Shown here in pieces: positions 10,695 to 23,964 of a DNA stretch of 64,000 nt. How positions within the stretch are numbered: the first letter of the stretch is position 1; the number at the start of each line of letters is the position of its first letter. Below the pieces are notes generated by a model. That model saw only the letters and a program-made list of their open reading frames with translations, had not been told where the DNA came from and made no database searches. This DNA is from Antitrichia curtipendula. Taxonomy: Eukaryota; Streptophyta; Bryopsida; Hypnales; Leucodontaceae. The translations under genes and the position numbers were made by a program. The stretch is taken from the NCBI GenBank assembly GCA_951230915.1, contig OX579635.1:34410001-34474000 (forward strand), read 5' to 3'.

Positions 10695-12155
10695 TTATAG
10701 CAAGTTTGTGAAATTATTATAAAAGGTAGGTTTGGGCATACTTTTATTCAGCTTTACAAACTCCTAAGAGTTTGGATGGTATATATCTTATTTGTCTTGA
10801 ATTAGCATTAGAAAAATAACGAGGCCTTGGGAGGCTCCTCCAACAGTGGTCCAAGTGCCCTCTCCAGACCCGAGATTTTCTGAAACCCGGCCCCAAAAGA
10901 AAGGTAGGTGAACAGACCAAGAACGGGTGACATTCAAATGAGCGGCTAAAAATCTGCCAGCATCATCATATCATTGCAGTGCTGGCGCGCGCGGGAATTT
11001 CAACGTCACTCCAGGAGGATATATTGGCGTGCACGAGAAATGCATTCCCTCCCTTTTTGCTGGTCTTGCGACATTCCTTCTCGTTGGACTGCAACGCAAG
11101 ATCAATTTTTTTAATTTCGGAATCATGTCCTATTTGTTCCGTAATTCAAGATCAGTTCTTCACACCCAATTGATAGGAAACTAGTTCGGTGAGCATGGAG
11201 CGATTGATAGGTAGCTGGTGGAGTGATTGAGTTAGCCTGTATATGTATCGGTTGTGAGAGAATTGATGATCTTGCAACATGAATCCCAGAAGGTGTCTGT
11301 AATGGTAACAAGAAGCAATCAATAATTTAGTCCTGGAACTTAGCTTGTGTTGGGTAACATGGAACATGAATTGTCAATAAGATCGGTCATTAATAAAATC
11401 GGGATGTTGATACAAAATGGTTACTAAAATTGATCAAAAATTAATGTCGGGAATTTTGACGTGTCTGATAAATGATGATCGACAAAACAAATTGAGAACT
11501 TGCTTCGTGAAGTCTTGTGGTGATTCCCACATAGACTTGTTGAACACCATCTCTGTTACCACAATCTACTTTAATCAAATTTTTAGAAATTTTCCAACTG
11601 ATCAAATTAATGTAGGCAATGAGATTGCCAGCATTCAATACAAATTGATCAGCTTCAATACACTAACTTTTTATTCCTTCAACATCAATCAGGTTTCCGA
11701 TTTGTGAATTTTTGTAAATCATTTCCGAGTCATGTGAAAGTGTGCAATTTCACATTACTAATCATGGTAATTTGAGCTTCTAAAGATCGTGTAATCTTCT
11801 TCATCTATTCATAAGGATATTTTACACATATGCTTCAATTTGCATCAATCAACTTATTACACTAATTGAAATTGCAGAATTTTACATGATTCATGATTAA
11901 GATCAGTTTTGTTGAATTGGCAAGGGAGAGCTAGATGAGAACTAAATCGTCAAAGGAGAGATAGATGCAAAATTGAACTCATACAATTGTATCTTTACGT
12001 GGAAAATAAATCAACAGGATGATGCTGATCGATCTTACAGACATTTTCCGCACTGATTTCGGTAGTATTCAAAGTCATTCTCTACTATCGATTACTCTCT
12101 TGCTACTTGTCATGACTTAGGCCAGCTAGCTATCATCTAGAACAATCTGTCACAA
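10695..12155. other. Intergenic, no gene seen
   Basis: Only short reading frames of unremarkable composition are present. A TATAAAAGG string occurs near 10718, but no plausible downstream gene was found. The stretch 10830-11100 is GC-richer and unidentified. Confidence 0.5.
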
Positions 12156-13691
12156 ATGGCTTCACAAGAATAGCAAGATGTCACAAACCAGGGTTTGTAT
12201 AGAGTTCAGACTTGGGTAAAAAATAAATATAAGCCTCTCATTATCCGTGGACGTGAGTTTAATAAATCAAGTTTTGCTGAGAAACGAAGAATTGGAGCGT
12301 GCAACATAGATCTATGGCTAGATAGTTCACTGTATCCCATCAATCCATGCACTCAACAACGTCCAAAGCTTGAATCACCAAGTACTCTCCTACAGTTCAT
12401 TAGAGACGGTGAAAATGGCTTTCTTGGTTACATGAAGAGATTGGAATCTACGTCAAGAGGAACGTCATCTCTAGTCAAAGAGAAGGAGATCAAAATTGCA
12501 CTACTTAGAAGACGTATAGACGATCTGATTAGGTCCTCTAGACAGGAGATTATGAAGTTTGAAAATGAGTGCAGTGAATTGCAGAATGAGCTAAGATCAT
12601 TACGGAGAGACTACGAGGCAAGATGTATTAGTCATGAATCCGAAATCAGCATAAAGAGAGAATTAGAAAGCCAAATCTCAAATTCACAAGAGATTCATGA
12701 TCAAAGCGTAACTAAGATTCGAGCTACCCACAAACTGGAGCTCAACAAAGTGTACACTGAGTTAAAGAAAGTCAAACAAAAACTGGCTCGTTTTGTTAAA
12801 ACTCCCTTTGGCATATGAAGTCAAATCCGCAAGCTTAAGGAATTATGCACCTTTGCACCAAAGGGTGGGTATGCAAAAGCAACCCGATGCTTAACTAGAC
12901 TTGTTGTCTCTACAGAGACTACTCGCAATATACAAACCAAAAATGCTCAAGTTGGAAGCCACCAACTACTTTGCGGAAGCAAACACATATAGAAGCAAAC
13001 CGGAAAAGTTTTCGGTTCAATTTTGTCCCAAACCAAAATTGATTCTATGCTCAAACTGCCACACCTCTCACATGCTGGAATCCGCATGACTAATCATTAT
13101 CATAAGCAGGTGGGAAAAAGTATTGGACCACATAAAATTCTGCAAACATGTGATGAGAGTGGAATTACACAAAAAGGTTACACAGAAATATATAAAAAAT
13201 TCAAGGGTGGAGTGCAATCGGCTGGACAAGGACTACAGTTAGGATGCCTACCTAACCTGCATCAAGTAGAACTTCTACGAAAGGAGTTAAATAGTAAACT
13301 AGAAGATTTAGTTGGCCAACCACAATTCATCAACAACACCTATGAGGTATCCAGCAGTAGTAAAAAGTCCAAAACAAAAGAGAAAATGCTCAAGTTAGAC
13401 AACAATAACAATATATTTCTGGACGTTGCAGCTGTGCAAAGAACCATGATTTGTTTGTACAAGATTATTGAAGCTGGTATGTCCCCTTTTTAAACATGCT
13501 AAGTTCACCATGCTTCAATTTTTTTAGGTCAAGAGTTATGAGGCTTTCAGTTTATTCCTCACCTTTGGTTGCTTGAGCATAGCATCACTGTCATTGATAG
13601 TGGAAGCTTAACCGAGAAGGAATCACTATAAAAAGAAGGTAAGAGAGTGTCGATAGCCAAATTGAAGGGCATAACATGACAGACATGAAAA

Positions 13692-13789
13692 ATGTAATTG
13701 GAGGTGTAAACTTGACAGACATGTAATTGGAGGAATTTGAAAGCCGAATCTCAAATTCACAAGAGATGTAATTGGAGGTGTAAACTTGT
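13692..13789. repeat. Patchwork repeat containing a copied exon fragment
   Basis: The motif TGTAATTGGAGG occurs three times here (near 13693, 13724 and 13766). Between the second and third copies, 13734-13767 duplicates 34 nt of the coiled-coil coding exon at 12661-12694 with two mismatches. This looks like templated filler DNA from break repair. Confidence 0.8.
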
Positions 13790-14070
13790 ATGCTCAATCA
13801 GATTTTTAGCTAGATAAGTTGACGTGAATCTAGATAATTTGACGTTTCTAATTATGCCTCTTACTGCATTGTTGTTATGGTTCCAATTCATTAGGGGTCG
13901 GTTGTAATTGTCTACAATTCCAGGTGTAAACTTGTATGCTCAATATGAGGCTTCAGATTCTTAGCTACATAAATTGACATGAATCTGGATAATTTGACGT
14001 TCTAATGCCTCTTATTGCATTGTTGTTATGGTTCCAATTCACTAGGGGTCAATTATAATTGTCTAGAGTT
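13777..14070. repeat. Two tandem copies of a ~146-bp unit
   Basis: GGTGTAAACTTGTATGCTCAA starts one copy at 13777 and the next at 13923. Each continues through an ATTTGACGTT block and TGCATTGTTGTTATGGTTCC. Copies differ by scattered substitutions and small indels. They lie within the putative intron after exon 1 of the flanking broken gene. Confidence 0.85.
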
Positions 14071-17000
14071 CCTATTCTTATCTTCTTTTGGGAATGAATT
14101 CTGAGAGTATTAAAAGTTGTATTGAGAATATTTAGAGCTGGAAATTCATTAGCTAAAGTCTAGTCTTTGGTTGCTGCTTTTATCCTTCAGAGTTTCTCCT
14201 AAGAGAGCTACACAATTCAGATATTACAATGGAATGACAATTTTATGAACAATTAGAGGTCTCAACTCCCAAATGTCCAACAAAATTAACTTCGTAGCGC
14301 AAGTCCTCAAACTGCTGGATTCATAAGAGCCAATTAAAAAAATCCTAAACCCCAGGATTTGAGGAACTCTTTGTACTTGATTCTAGAATTAAACGCATCT
14401 AACGAGTTTCACAGAGTGCTGAGCCTGAAGGATGAGACTTTAGTGAATAACAAGAATAGATGCACAACAAGAATCCCAATGTTCATGTTGCTTAAGTATT
14501 TGTGTCGTCGAAGAACAGATCATTTGTAGGAATTGATTACAAGAGTATATTCATGGATAGTCTGAAATTATAACATTCACTATCCAATCCAGCGTCCAAT
14601 ATTAACAAGAAAACAACTGCCAAATATTTTCAACACAACTAAAGTTTCCGCAAATCGCAAACCCTGGTCCCTCAGATGACTATAGTGATGATAGTGATGG
14701 AACATAGCATCTTCTTGTCTAGCTGTAGGATGTGCAATAAACTAGTTGTTAGTCCACATCTAAGTAGTTAGTTCTTAACAAATGTCCATCAATAATTGAC
14801 GTACTGGACTTAGACTAGTATCTCATTAAATTGGTTAGTCCATGTCTGAGTAGTTAGTCTTTAACAGATATCCATCAATAATCGATTAGACTTAGACTAG
14901 TACCTGCTAGACGTTAATCTTGCAAACACAATTAACGTGAATTTATTGTATTACAAAGTTGATGGGTGCATTGCTCATTTTTGTTTTGAAAATGGATGAG
15001 GCCGAGATAGTCCATGCAGAGAAGATGGAAATAATTAGCATCACTTTAATGAACAGGGCATTGAATCTAGGAATAACAAAAAATTCTGAAGAGTATTTTT
15101 CTGTCCAATCGAAAAGGGAAATATGGCCTATTGGTTGCTTTTGAGTACCTAAAAAAAACTACGAGGTACTGCAATGGATTTTTCAGCAAACAAGCATACC
15201 TTCTTTAATTGAAGCTCAAAATTTAGGACAAGCCTTGGAAGTCGAAGGAGTTGGATCATTCCAAATTCAATGGCACCTTTCAGCAGATATGAAAACTATA
15301 AAATCTTTGTACGGTTTACAAGTTGGTGCTAATGCAAAACATTGTTGCATATACTGCATGCAACCAAAGACAAAGACAATTATAGCATCTGAAGCACAAG
15401 CGATAGCAGCTGCAAAAAAGAGATCACCAACCTGGGAAGGAGGCTTGTTTTCTTCAAGTATTCCAAGCAAATATGTTGCTGTAGCAGAGTCCATAAACAG
15501 GTGGAAGCCCATTTTCTCTATCCCTTAGAACAAGTTCACATCTGCACGTTACATGCTCTAAACCGTATTTGTGAGAAAATGCTTCACTTACATTTTCAAT
15601 ACATTTGGACGATAAGAGACAAACAAGTACAACAATTAACCATTCATGACATTGAGAGCATTCTATCAGCAACTGGGATGCATGGAGGATCTGTAAAAAT
15701 ATTCAAGGACCCAGATCTCAGTGGCAAAACCAACAATGTGCCAAACAAACCTTCATTTAGTGGTGCAAACACAGCCAAACTTTTCAAAAAGCCTTCTCTA
15801 CCATCTGGCTCAAATAGAATGTGGCGTGATATAATACTCGTTGAGAGGAACGCAGCATCTCATGGATCCAGTCAACAAGATTGAATGGCTTGTTGGTTTG
15901 CCCTGGAGCAATTACTTCCATATTTTTGTGGCCTCAGTTTGACACCAGAGTAGTGTTCAAAACTCAAGAAACTTGTAGATGCATTTGGAAAACTATTCAT
16001 CAAAGTACATGGCGAGCATCATGTCACTCATTACTTGGTTAGTCCTTCTAATCCTAATACTCCTTAAAATAGTCTACTTAACTCCTAAAAGACCAAATTT
16101 CTATTTTGAATGAGTTTTCCACTTCGTAGTGTCTCCATAGAACTGATAGAAGGATTGTGTGGTAGTAGAAGATCCTTCAATTGTGTGTTCTAAGACAGTA
16201 ATGCTCATTTATCATTTCTTTGGAGCACCATGCAGACATTTACAAGATCAAAGAGAGCTGAGTGATCTGCTTTTCTTCTATTACTAAGATCAATTCAATG
16301 ATGAATTCTCTTGATCAATTCAATGACTATTTTTTTATTGGTTCCAACACGTCTTCATTAAACATGATCCAGGGTTTGTCACCCAATATGGATCGTTGTC
16401 CGTATGGAGCTGCCAAGGAATGGAATTTTCTCACCACGCTGCAAAAGCAGCATACCATCGTCATACGCAATACGGTGGAGCAAAATCTAAGATAAGCCCA
16501 CTATTACAAACATATGAGCATTGGTTTTGCATAGTACAACACTGTCTAAGATATAACATGTGAAGCATTCAAGTCAATACTGAAAGTGATCAAGCGGATG
16601 AAATAATTCAGAAGCGCAGGGAGGCCTCTATAAATTCAAGTTCAGCTGCACATTCTATTGAATGGAGATCAAACTGTGAGAGAGTGGGAAGTCGTTGGGT
16701 ACCTAAGGTACCAAATGGAGAAGCCAGAGAGTAAGTATCTCCATATTTGACGTTGAAGTAAGTTGGAAAGCTACAGTGCCAGAGATTAGTATAGGACTAT
16801 AGGAGATCTCTCTTAGATTTAGTATCCTCTCTTTTAATTCTTTAAAACAAAGAACAATGAAATTGTTGCCTCTCGCTGAATCATGTATTGAAGAATAGAT
16901 TTGGAATCCAAAACTTGCAAGAGGATGCTGAGTGCCTATTAAAATGTACCATTGAAACTAGTCTTCTAAGTCATTAACATCCATGCAACAAGTCTCAGCA

Positions 17001-17219
17001 CTTGGTTCTATGAATTACAAGAAATTCTTTGGAATTAATCAAAATTCTTTGGAACAACAAAGAAATGTCTCTACTACATACAATCCCTAAATTGGTCCCT
17101 AAACTTTGCCACAATAATAAATGTTCTAGACTACATAACTCAACATTAGAATACATCTAAGTATAACCTAGAAATTTGCATAGAGTTACTCAAGGCCATT
17201 CTTGCTTTGAATGCTTTCA

Positions 17220-19470
17220 GCTTTTCACAAGCTTGTCGGCCTGACTCTCGTGGTCCTCCCCACCGTCGCCATGATCTGCGCTCCATTTCCTCCATTCAGG
17301 CAACACCCCAGACATGAAATCCACATATCTCCTTTTGGCTTTCTCTGCGCTGAGTTTATCACCCTTCTACAGTTCTACTATCAATGAAATGTTTAGGTTG
17401 CAATTAACAACACAACAAAGAGGTTGTATGCTTAATAAAGTTCCAGTTGAGAAAGACGCTCCAACACATGTCTAGTACTGTGCAAGATCCCATCCATTGA
17501 CAATAAAGTAACGTAAGACATAGAAATGTATTTGAAGTTCAAGGAATCCACTTCTCAGAGAGAGTCTTACATATTTTTCATGTTGCCCTCTATGTTCTTT
17601 CTGGAATAATGCGTAATATCCATGGTGACCTCACATCTACGACAATTTTGTTCTTCTCACTTCGAGCATTGACCTGGGAACATATTGACAACAAATAAAC
17701 ATTGATTCAGCCATTGTGAACTTTGCAGCACTAATTTAGAATACTAACTTTTTGCAACTTGCAAACCCTACTCAATGGACTTCCAATAACTCATAAGCAC
17801 AACCTTGGTTTGAGACAATCCAATGACAACACTAGCAATGGGAGTATGGGCTATCAAACATTGTAAGCCAAATCCTAGTTAGTACATTCAGGTTCCAAAA
17901 GATTTAGATTGAAAAAGAGGACAGTGTTGCTTACCTTCTCTCAAATGATTCCACTTGGCTCACTGATGCATATGCCAGTAGATGAGAAATCAGCCCTGTG
18001 GAGGGCTGCGTGTTCCTAGCTTGTGGGAACTACCGAACTTGGGGCCGCAGCAGATCGCCGACGTGGCCAAGCAACTGCCACTTCGGAATTTTTTTTTTCA
18101 TTTCAAGAATGTAATTTTTATTTTTATTTTTAATTTATTTGTCGGGAACAGCCGTTCCCTGAAACTGCGGGGGGGGGACCAGCGTCGGGAACGGGCCCAA
18201 AACGGCCCTCCCGATCCCCCCAAACTCATCTAATACAAATTCTTCTTGAATGTTTGATCCTAGGGCAATTAAAATCTCTTGCCGCACACTAGCAAGTGTC
18301 CATTTTGATCCAACCTCCAACTCAAGAGGTTCTTCACATTCATTAACATAACAAATAATCTTTACCATTTCATCGTAGTGCACTTGTTCTAAGTTCACCC
18401 AATTTGATCCTTGAAGTAGGCGTTGTCAATTGTACTGGAAATTGGCATATAATGTTGACCTGCCTATGTGGTATCAAAAGATAATTGTGGAGCAATCAAC
18501 TAAACATTTGATAATACCAACACCAACTGAAATTTTGGAATCCCATCCAGAGTCCATGAGAGAGCTGAAGCTTTCTTCAGTCAAGTGCTTGAACACAAAT
18601 AGTATTGGCGTTCGGTGAAATGTCACAAATGCAAACAAATCAACCATGACATGTATCAGAAGATACTAATTGACATGGGTTACTCTAGATCCTACAGATG
18701 GCTTCATTGAAGTTTGAAAGTCATTCCGAAAGTGTGTTCCAAAAGATTCGGAAGTTACCATACCTGGGAGTGGCCACTCTAGATCTTGAAAACCAGGAAG
18801 AGGGATAGTTTGTAGGTGACCATAGATAGTATGTATAGTAGGAGGAAAATATAGAGCACTATAAAATATGTACCTATTTCCAATAGCTCTGTATGGGTTT
18901 GATTTCCTCTCTGAGCCTCACCTATATCGGCATGTACCACGTACAAGACGTCCATGATAGTTTTAGGGTCTACCCAATCCTCAGCAATTGATAAATACAA
19001 ATCTGTCCTCATAGAACAACAAATTGTAAGCAATAAAATTTACCATAGTCTTGGATGAAACTGTCACTGCACTACTCAAAACCAAGGCTAAAAACTTGAA
19101 GATAATCTTGTACTGGCAAGGGTGCTATTCATTCCAACTCCAAGAAACAATAATGCTTGACCGTAAAACTTTCAGACATTGAAAATTCACAAACTTTTTT
19201 CCCATATTGAAGCAACAACAAAAAGAATGGTATCTTTCCATCATCTGTATTGGTCATGATATCTACTGCATAAACCTCTTTCTCAATGAGCAATTGTAGC
19301 TCCCTCAATATTAGATTATAGAATGTAAATATAAAGAGTGATCGCCTCTAAAAGATGAAGCAAAAAATCAAGACAAAGTCTCACATAGGCGCTTCAGCAT
19401 TCTCAATGCCACCTTTATATAAACTAAAGAGTGTATTACTACATGACTCTGTATTCCATTCCTACAACAG
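17220..19470 (-). pseudogene. Unidentified minus-strand gene remnant, several exons
   Basis: Several minus-strand blocks translate into protein-like sequence in 5' to 3' order. About 19470-19370: HVVIHSLVYIKVALRMLKRL. About 19320-19080: LRELQLLIEKEVYAVDIMTN, then KIPFFLLLQYGKKVCEFSM, with one TGA near its end. About 19030-18890: LYLSIAEDWVDPKTIMDVLY. About 18400-18230: MVKIICYVNECEEPLELEVG, then WTLASVRQEILIALG. About 17375-17225: LSAEKAKRRYVDFMSGVLPEW. Blocks are separated by AT-rich, stop-rich DNA as for introns, and a GC-rich insert abuts the 18.2-kb block. I do not recognise the family. Stops and doubtful splice sites favour a remnant, but a working gene with a different exon model is not excluded. 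Confidence 0.45.
17990..18235. other. GC-rich insertion of unknown type
   Basis: Two GC-rich flanks (17995-18090 and 18140-18230, the second with a run of nine G) bracket a T-rich centre (18090-18140). It interrupts the AT-rich background and abuts a minus-strand coding block. It may be a small transposon fragment; no clear inverted ends or target duplication were seen. Confidence 0.35.
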
Positions 19471-19714
19471 ACACAAAATCCAAACTTGAACAAAACATTA
19501 GCAAGCACAAAAAAACATGCACAAACATTGCTATAATCAAATATATGATGAATTTAACAACAATTTGAAGCTTGTATAGTTCAACTGTCAGGGCAAATTA
19601 ACAGATAGGCTTGACAAATTTTGGACACAATCACCTAATACTATCCAAGAAAACAGCATTTTCCACGGATTAGGGTTTTGTATCAAAAGACTTGAAAGAA
19701 ACTAGCAAACCACC

Positions 19715-19980
19715 GTGACTTGTCAACAACTTTCAGACATGTTCAAAACCCTCACAAAACACCCTCACCCTGGCCTCTTTCACGGAAGAACCCATTCACT
19801 CCGCAACTTGTCAATGACTCTACAAGCATTCAAAACCCTCACAAAACACCCTCACCCTAGCTTCTTTCACGGAAAGTTTCATTCACTCCACAACTTGTGA
19901 CCGATTCTACAAGCATTCAAAACAAAACAAAACACCCTTGCATTGGCCTCTTTCATGGAAAAATTCATTTACTCTGTAGT
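19715..19980. repeat. 87-bp tandem repeat, three copies
   Basis: TTCAAAACCCTCACAAAACA-type units start at 19742, 19829 and 19916, exactly 87 bp apart; the third is degraded. Because 87 is divisible by three, the first two copies translate as a 29-residue repeat (FKTLTKHPHPGLFHG), but there is no evidence of a gene. Confidence 0.85.
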
Positions 19981-22900
19981 TTGATTGTCCAAGAGGGAAA
20001 AAAAACGAAACATTTTCTTTTGGAACTAGCTAGGTTCTTAATTGACTTCAAAGTTGGAAAACAGTGACACCAATTAGAACATGATGAACTCAAAATTGCA
20101 TGCACCGTGATGCTTGCCTGGCTTTAGCTTCAGTTGCCGATGGGTGTACGCGTGCTGGACTAAAACCTCCGTTATAGAATTGAACTTCTCGGACAAATGA
20201 AACTTCAAAATTCTCACAATGTATCCTTCACTGTGTTTTCTCGCATCTTTTGCGTGCTCCCCTCACCTACCCGGTTGTTATGTTACCCAAGAATTTATGC
20301 CCACTCAAGTAGGTATCCACTCTCCATTGTCTCTAAAGGAATTAAATGTTAAAATTGAATCTATACTACATCGAGGCTTCATCGTGCCTATGAGAGCTTG
20401 CTTGGAAAGAAGGCTCAAAGAAAAAATCAAGCAAAATGGCTCAAAAATAGAAGAGAAATTCGCGCAAAGAGAAACTCTTGCCTCCAAGAGAAGTTCGCAG
20501 GAAAGGCCCAAGAAAGCGCCCTAAACAGATTGCCCATTACAATTCATGATTGGTTGTGACCCATGCGCCATTCTTGTCTCTATCCAGCAAATCACCGGTT
20601 GAAGTGGGCCAAGGAAAAGCCAGTATGGGCCAAACCCATCATTTCCAACTCGCGGTCCACCACCGGCCCCATTTTCTTTCTAATGAATGCTACGGAAATT
20701 ATTTTGTGCCCTCCTCTCATGTATCTATTTTTTTTAAATATCTCAAATACATATGGATAATCCTAAATTCAAGGATTTTGAGGACACACAATTGCACACA
20801 TGAAATGAACAAACACAAGCAAACAAACAAACAAACAAAAAATTACACACATAATTAGTTAAATTCATTTTTTGCTTCCTTAATTTTAATAGGGTAGTAG
20901 GTAGCTACATTAGGTAGAATTTAGATTTACTATATGTCCGGGATAAATTGATTTGTTGCTCATCTCCTCGAAGTCATTGGAGATTTGGAGGTAAAAGAAG
21001 ATCCTCTATTTTGTACGTGACAAATTCATTTTCTTTACATGTCTTATGGGAGGCAATCCATTCCTGATCAGACCTCCATTCTGACCATGTAGGTTGTTGT
21101 TTTCCCGTTTAGGAAGTAATGAATAGTGATAAATGATGGCACACTTCTAGAAGCAGATGTAGCGCATTACAATTTTCTACAAAATTCTCAATATTTCAAC
21201 CAGTCCTTGTTGGATTTTGCAACCCACCTTTGGTCAGAAATATAAAAGTTTTTATAATCGATACGGGTTGAATAGAACCTTAAAGAACCTTTAGAACCTT
21301 TAATAAAAAAATTAATAGCAATTATGTTTTGAGAAATAAAAATATGATCGCATTTATGAATTACATGATTGTACATTTTATCATGTATCACAAATAACTT
21401 TTTCTTTTGCATTTTTCCGTTCGGGAATGGTGGTGGAGGTTATAAATTTTTAAGTGGGTAGACGGACAATTCATTTTGGCGGCATGGGTTTGGGCCATAT
21501 AAATTTTGGGGAAAATTAGGATTTTGGGGAGAGAGGATTTGCTTACCTACACTGCTCATTTTGACCTCCTACACATGCATTGCTCCTTTGTTGTTTTTTG
21601 TCACTAAAGCATTCTTATGTAGGTCGGCGTACGAATCCTTTTGGTGCACAAAGCACAATTCTTCCAATTGTCTTATACCAAGATTGGAAATCTTTGGTTT
21701 GGTAGAGTGTCATTCACTTTGTCAAAGTTGTTGCTTGACTTTATTTCATTAATTTGTCAATTTTCTAGTTTGAGGAGTTTGTCTTTGTTTCATGTTTGTT
21801 TCGTCTAAAGCACAATTATTCCATATATTAAATACATTTGGTGTTATGTGAATCTATTGGCGTGAAAGCTATTGATTTGACGCTCAATTTCTTATCTCCG
21901 AGTCTACGCATGAGAATCTCCTATGTCAATCAAGCTTAGGGTGTGAATGTATAAGATTGAAGGGTATGTGTATGTAAGGTTGCGAGTGTCACTACGTGAT
22001 TGTTTGGAGCTTAAGATGTGAGTGTATAAAGTTGTGGGGTATGCATGTGTAAGGTTGCGTGTGTGAGGCTATAGAGCATTGTGTATGAGCATTTGGAGCT
22101 TAAGGAGTGTGTATTTTGAAGTTTGGATGTGCATGTGTGAGGCTGTCAGAGCTTTGGGTGTGAGTGTATGAGTGTTTAGAGCTTAGTGAATGCGTATTTT
22201 GATCTTGAGTTTATGTAATTGGAATCTAGGATTTTGTCTCTAGATTTTTGAAGCCTTCAAAGAAACACGCCGTGACTCGAGTTGGAGAAGGTGGATGTGG
22301 TGAATGCAAGAAGGTGGATTCAAGGAATGCGTTTGTAGGGTTAATTTGTGATCTAATTCCTTATTTTTCAGATTTAGGTTGGAATTCAAAGTTTTGATTC
22401 TTAGGGCAGATTTTTGAAATCGATTGATTGTTGGATTCTTTTGAAAATTATCAATTGCCAATTGATGGGATTGAGTGCAAATTGATGAGGCCGCTTCCAA
22501 ATTGCTAGGGACTGTTTAGAGTTTAGGACTTTGGAGTATGAATGACAAAATTTACAACATAATTTTCTCTAATTTCTTTCTTGTTAATAATCTCCCTTTG
22601 TTGTTGAGTGTATGCGTAACTCTTGTAGCAATTGCAAGTATAGGTTGTAGAAAATCCACATTTGAGAAGGATGTGCATAGATTTTTGTATTCAAACCTGG
22701 AGCCTTTGAGATCGGTAGAACTTCTATGTGACCATCTTCTATTTCTAAACAACTGATGATGGTCGGATTTTGTTTTATTATTGTCAAATTTTCAATTTTT
22801 GAGTGTTCTCTTGAAATTTTGTTCATTGAATTGTAATTTCTACACACTTGGCTATAGAATTAGGATATCCCTGCAAAGAATTAGGATATAATTTTTATTG

Positions 22901-23964
22901 ACTTAGATGTATCCTCAAGTTGAAGATACCAACAAATGCTTCTAAAGCTCATATGCAAGCATTCAACAACAATAAGCAGGAAACCTCAAAAAAACATTAA
23001 ACAACTTAGTCAAATCACTTAGTCATCAAATATAAAATACAAAAAATAACAATATATGAATTGCTAGATTACTAAATAATAACAATAATTATGTCGTGAC
23101 TATCATTGACTTGAAGATAAGTATCCTCAAGTCAATGATGAAAGCATATCTCCTAACAAAACATGAATGTATCTTGTGATAGCATGAATAAAATCATCCA
23201 TTAAAAATGTAGTCCACCAAAATGCCAGACTAATATTAAATATACAATAATTGATTTGCCAAACAAACCAAATTAATTGATGAAATAAACCTCCGAAATA
23301 GTATTCTCATTATCTTGGAATGGAAGATAAATGCACAATATGTGACCACGCTAGATAACTAACATTCTCATATCCAAATGCAGAATTGCTTTAATCAGTA
23401 CGTCAATAAATTCCTTTTATAACTATTCAACAACAAAGACGTTTCTAGAGTTGTTCGAGAACCCATTCAACAATGAATCTTTCCTAAATCACAAAATTGC
23501 CCCCCCCCCCCTTATGGAGAGCTTTGGTAGTTCAAAGAAGTGGTCCAATTTTGGAATTGCGGTGTGAACAAGCACAAGAGTTATGTCTTCTTGTGCCGCC
23601 AAATGCAAAAAAATCTAGTATTTGCCGATTTGAATTTGAATGAGAAAATAGTACTTGTCGATGTCAACCACCAAGAGTGTTGTCATCATACTTCAAAATG
23701 TGGACGATTGTAGAAAGTGCCTCTCTCATGCACACTACATCTTATGAAAAGTTGGAGCAGCCAATGACCAGTGCAACATAGAGAACTTTCTTGACAATCT
23801 AACAAGCACATACTTAGATTCATATGCACAGAAGTTCACAAAGAAGTTCTAGCCTTGACTCAAGCCCTAGAATTAGTCAAGCGCCAAAAATACCACCCCT
23901 AAGATAGCCTCAGTGTTTATTACACTTGACTGGTACGCCATTGAGCTTGTCCATCCCCAATTAA
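19981..23964. other. Intergenic, simple repeats, no gene seen
   Basis: The longest frame (20219-20524, about 100 codons, Lys-rich end) has no recognisable domain. A short CAAA-type run sits at about 20815-20840 and a run of ten C near 23502. Degenerate GTGTGAG/TTTGGAGCTTAAG repeats lie at 21948-22200. Confidence 0.5.
21948..22200. repeat. Degenerate ~85-bp tandem repeat
   Basis: TTTGGAGCTTAAG occurs near 22003 and 22092 and in altered form near 22175, each preceded by a GTGTGAGTGTAT-type and a GTAAGGTTGCG-type string. Roughly three diverged units. Confidence 0.6.

Larger units (their letters stand above)
12156..16733 (+). pseudogene. Unidentified broken multi-exon gene (coiled coil, CxxC)
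   Basis: The first exon runs from ATG 12156 to about 13476 in one frame, with stops TAG 12171, TGA 12816 and TAG 12990. It encodes KYKPLIIRGREFNKSS, then a coiled coil at about 12460-12790, then a Lys- and Asn-rich tail. It ends at a good splice donor (GAAGCTG, GTATGT at 13477). Coding resumes near 14959 (AEIVHAEKMEIIS), stays in frame past a TGA at 15142 into 15235-15500 with FQIQWHLSADMKTIKSLYGL and HCCIYC, shifts frame near 15510, and continues with LEQVHICTLHALNRICEKML. Donor-like and acceptor-like sites at about 16036 and 16372 suggest an intron. Later blocks include PNMDRCPYGAAKEWN and RSNCERVGSRWVPKVPNGEARE, ending at a GTAAGT near 16732. I do not recognise the family. The length and repeated decay suggest a member of a mobile or high-copy orphan family. 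Confidence 0.5.
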
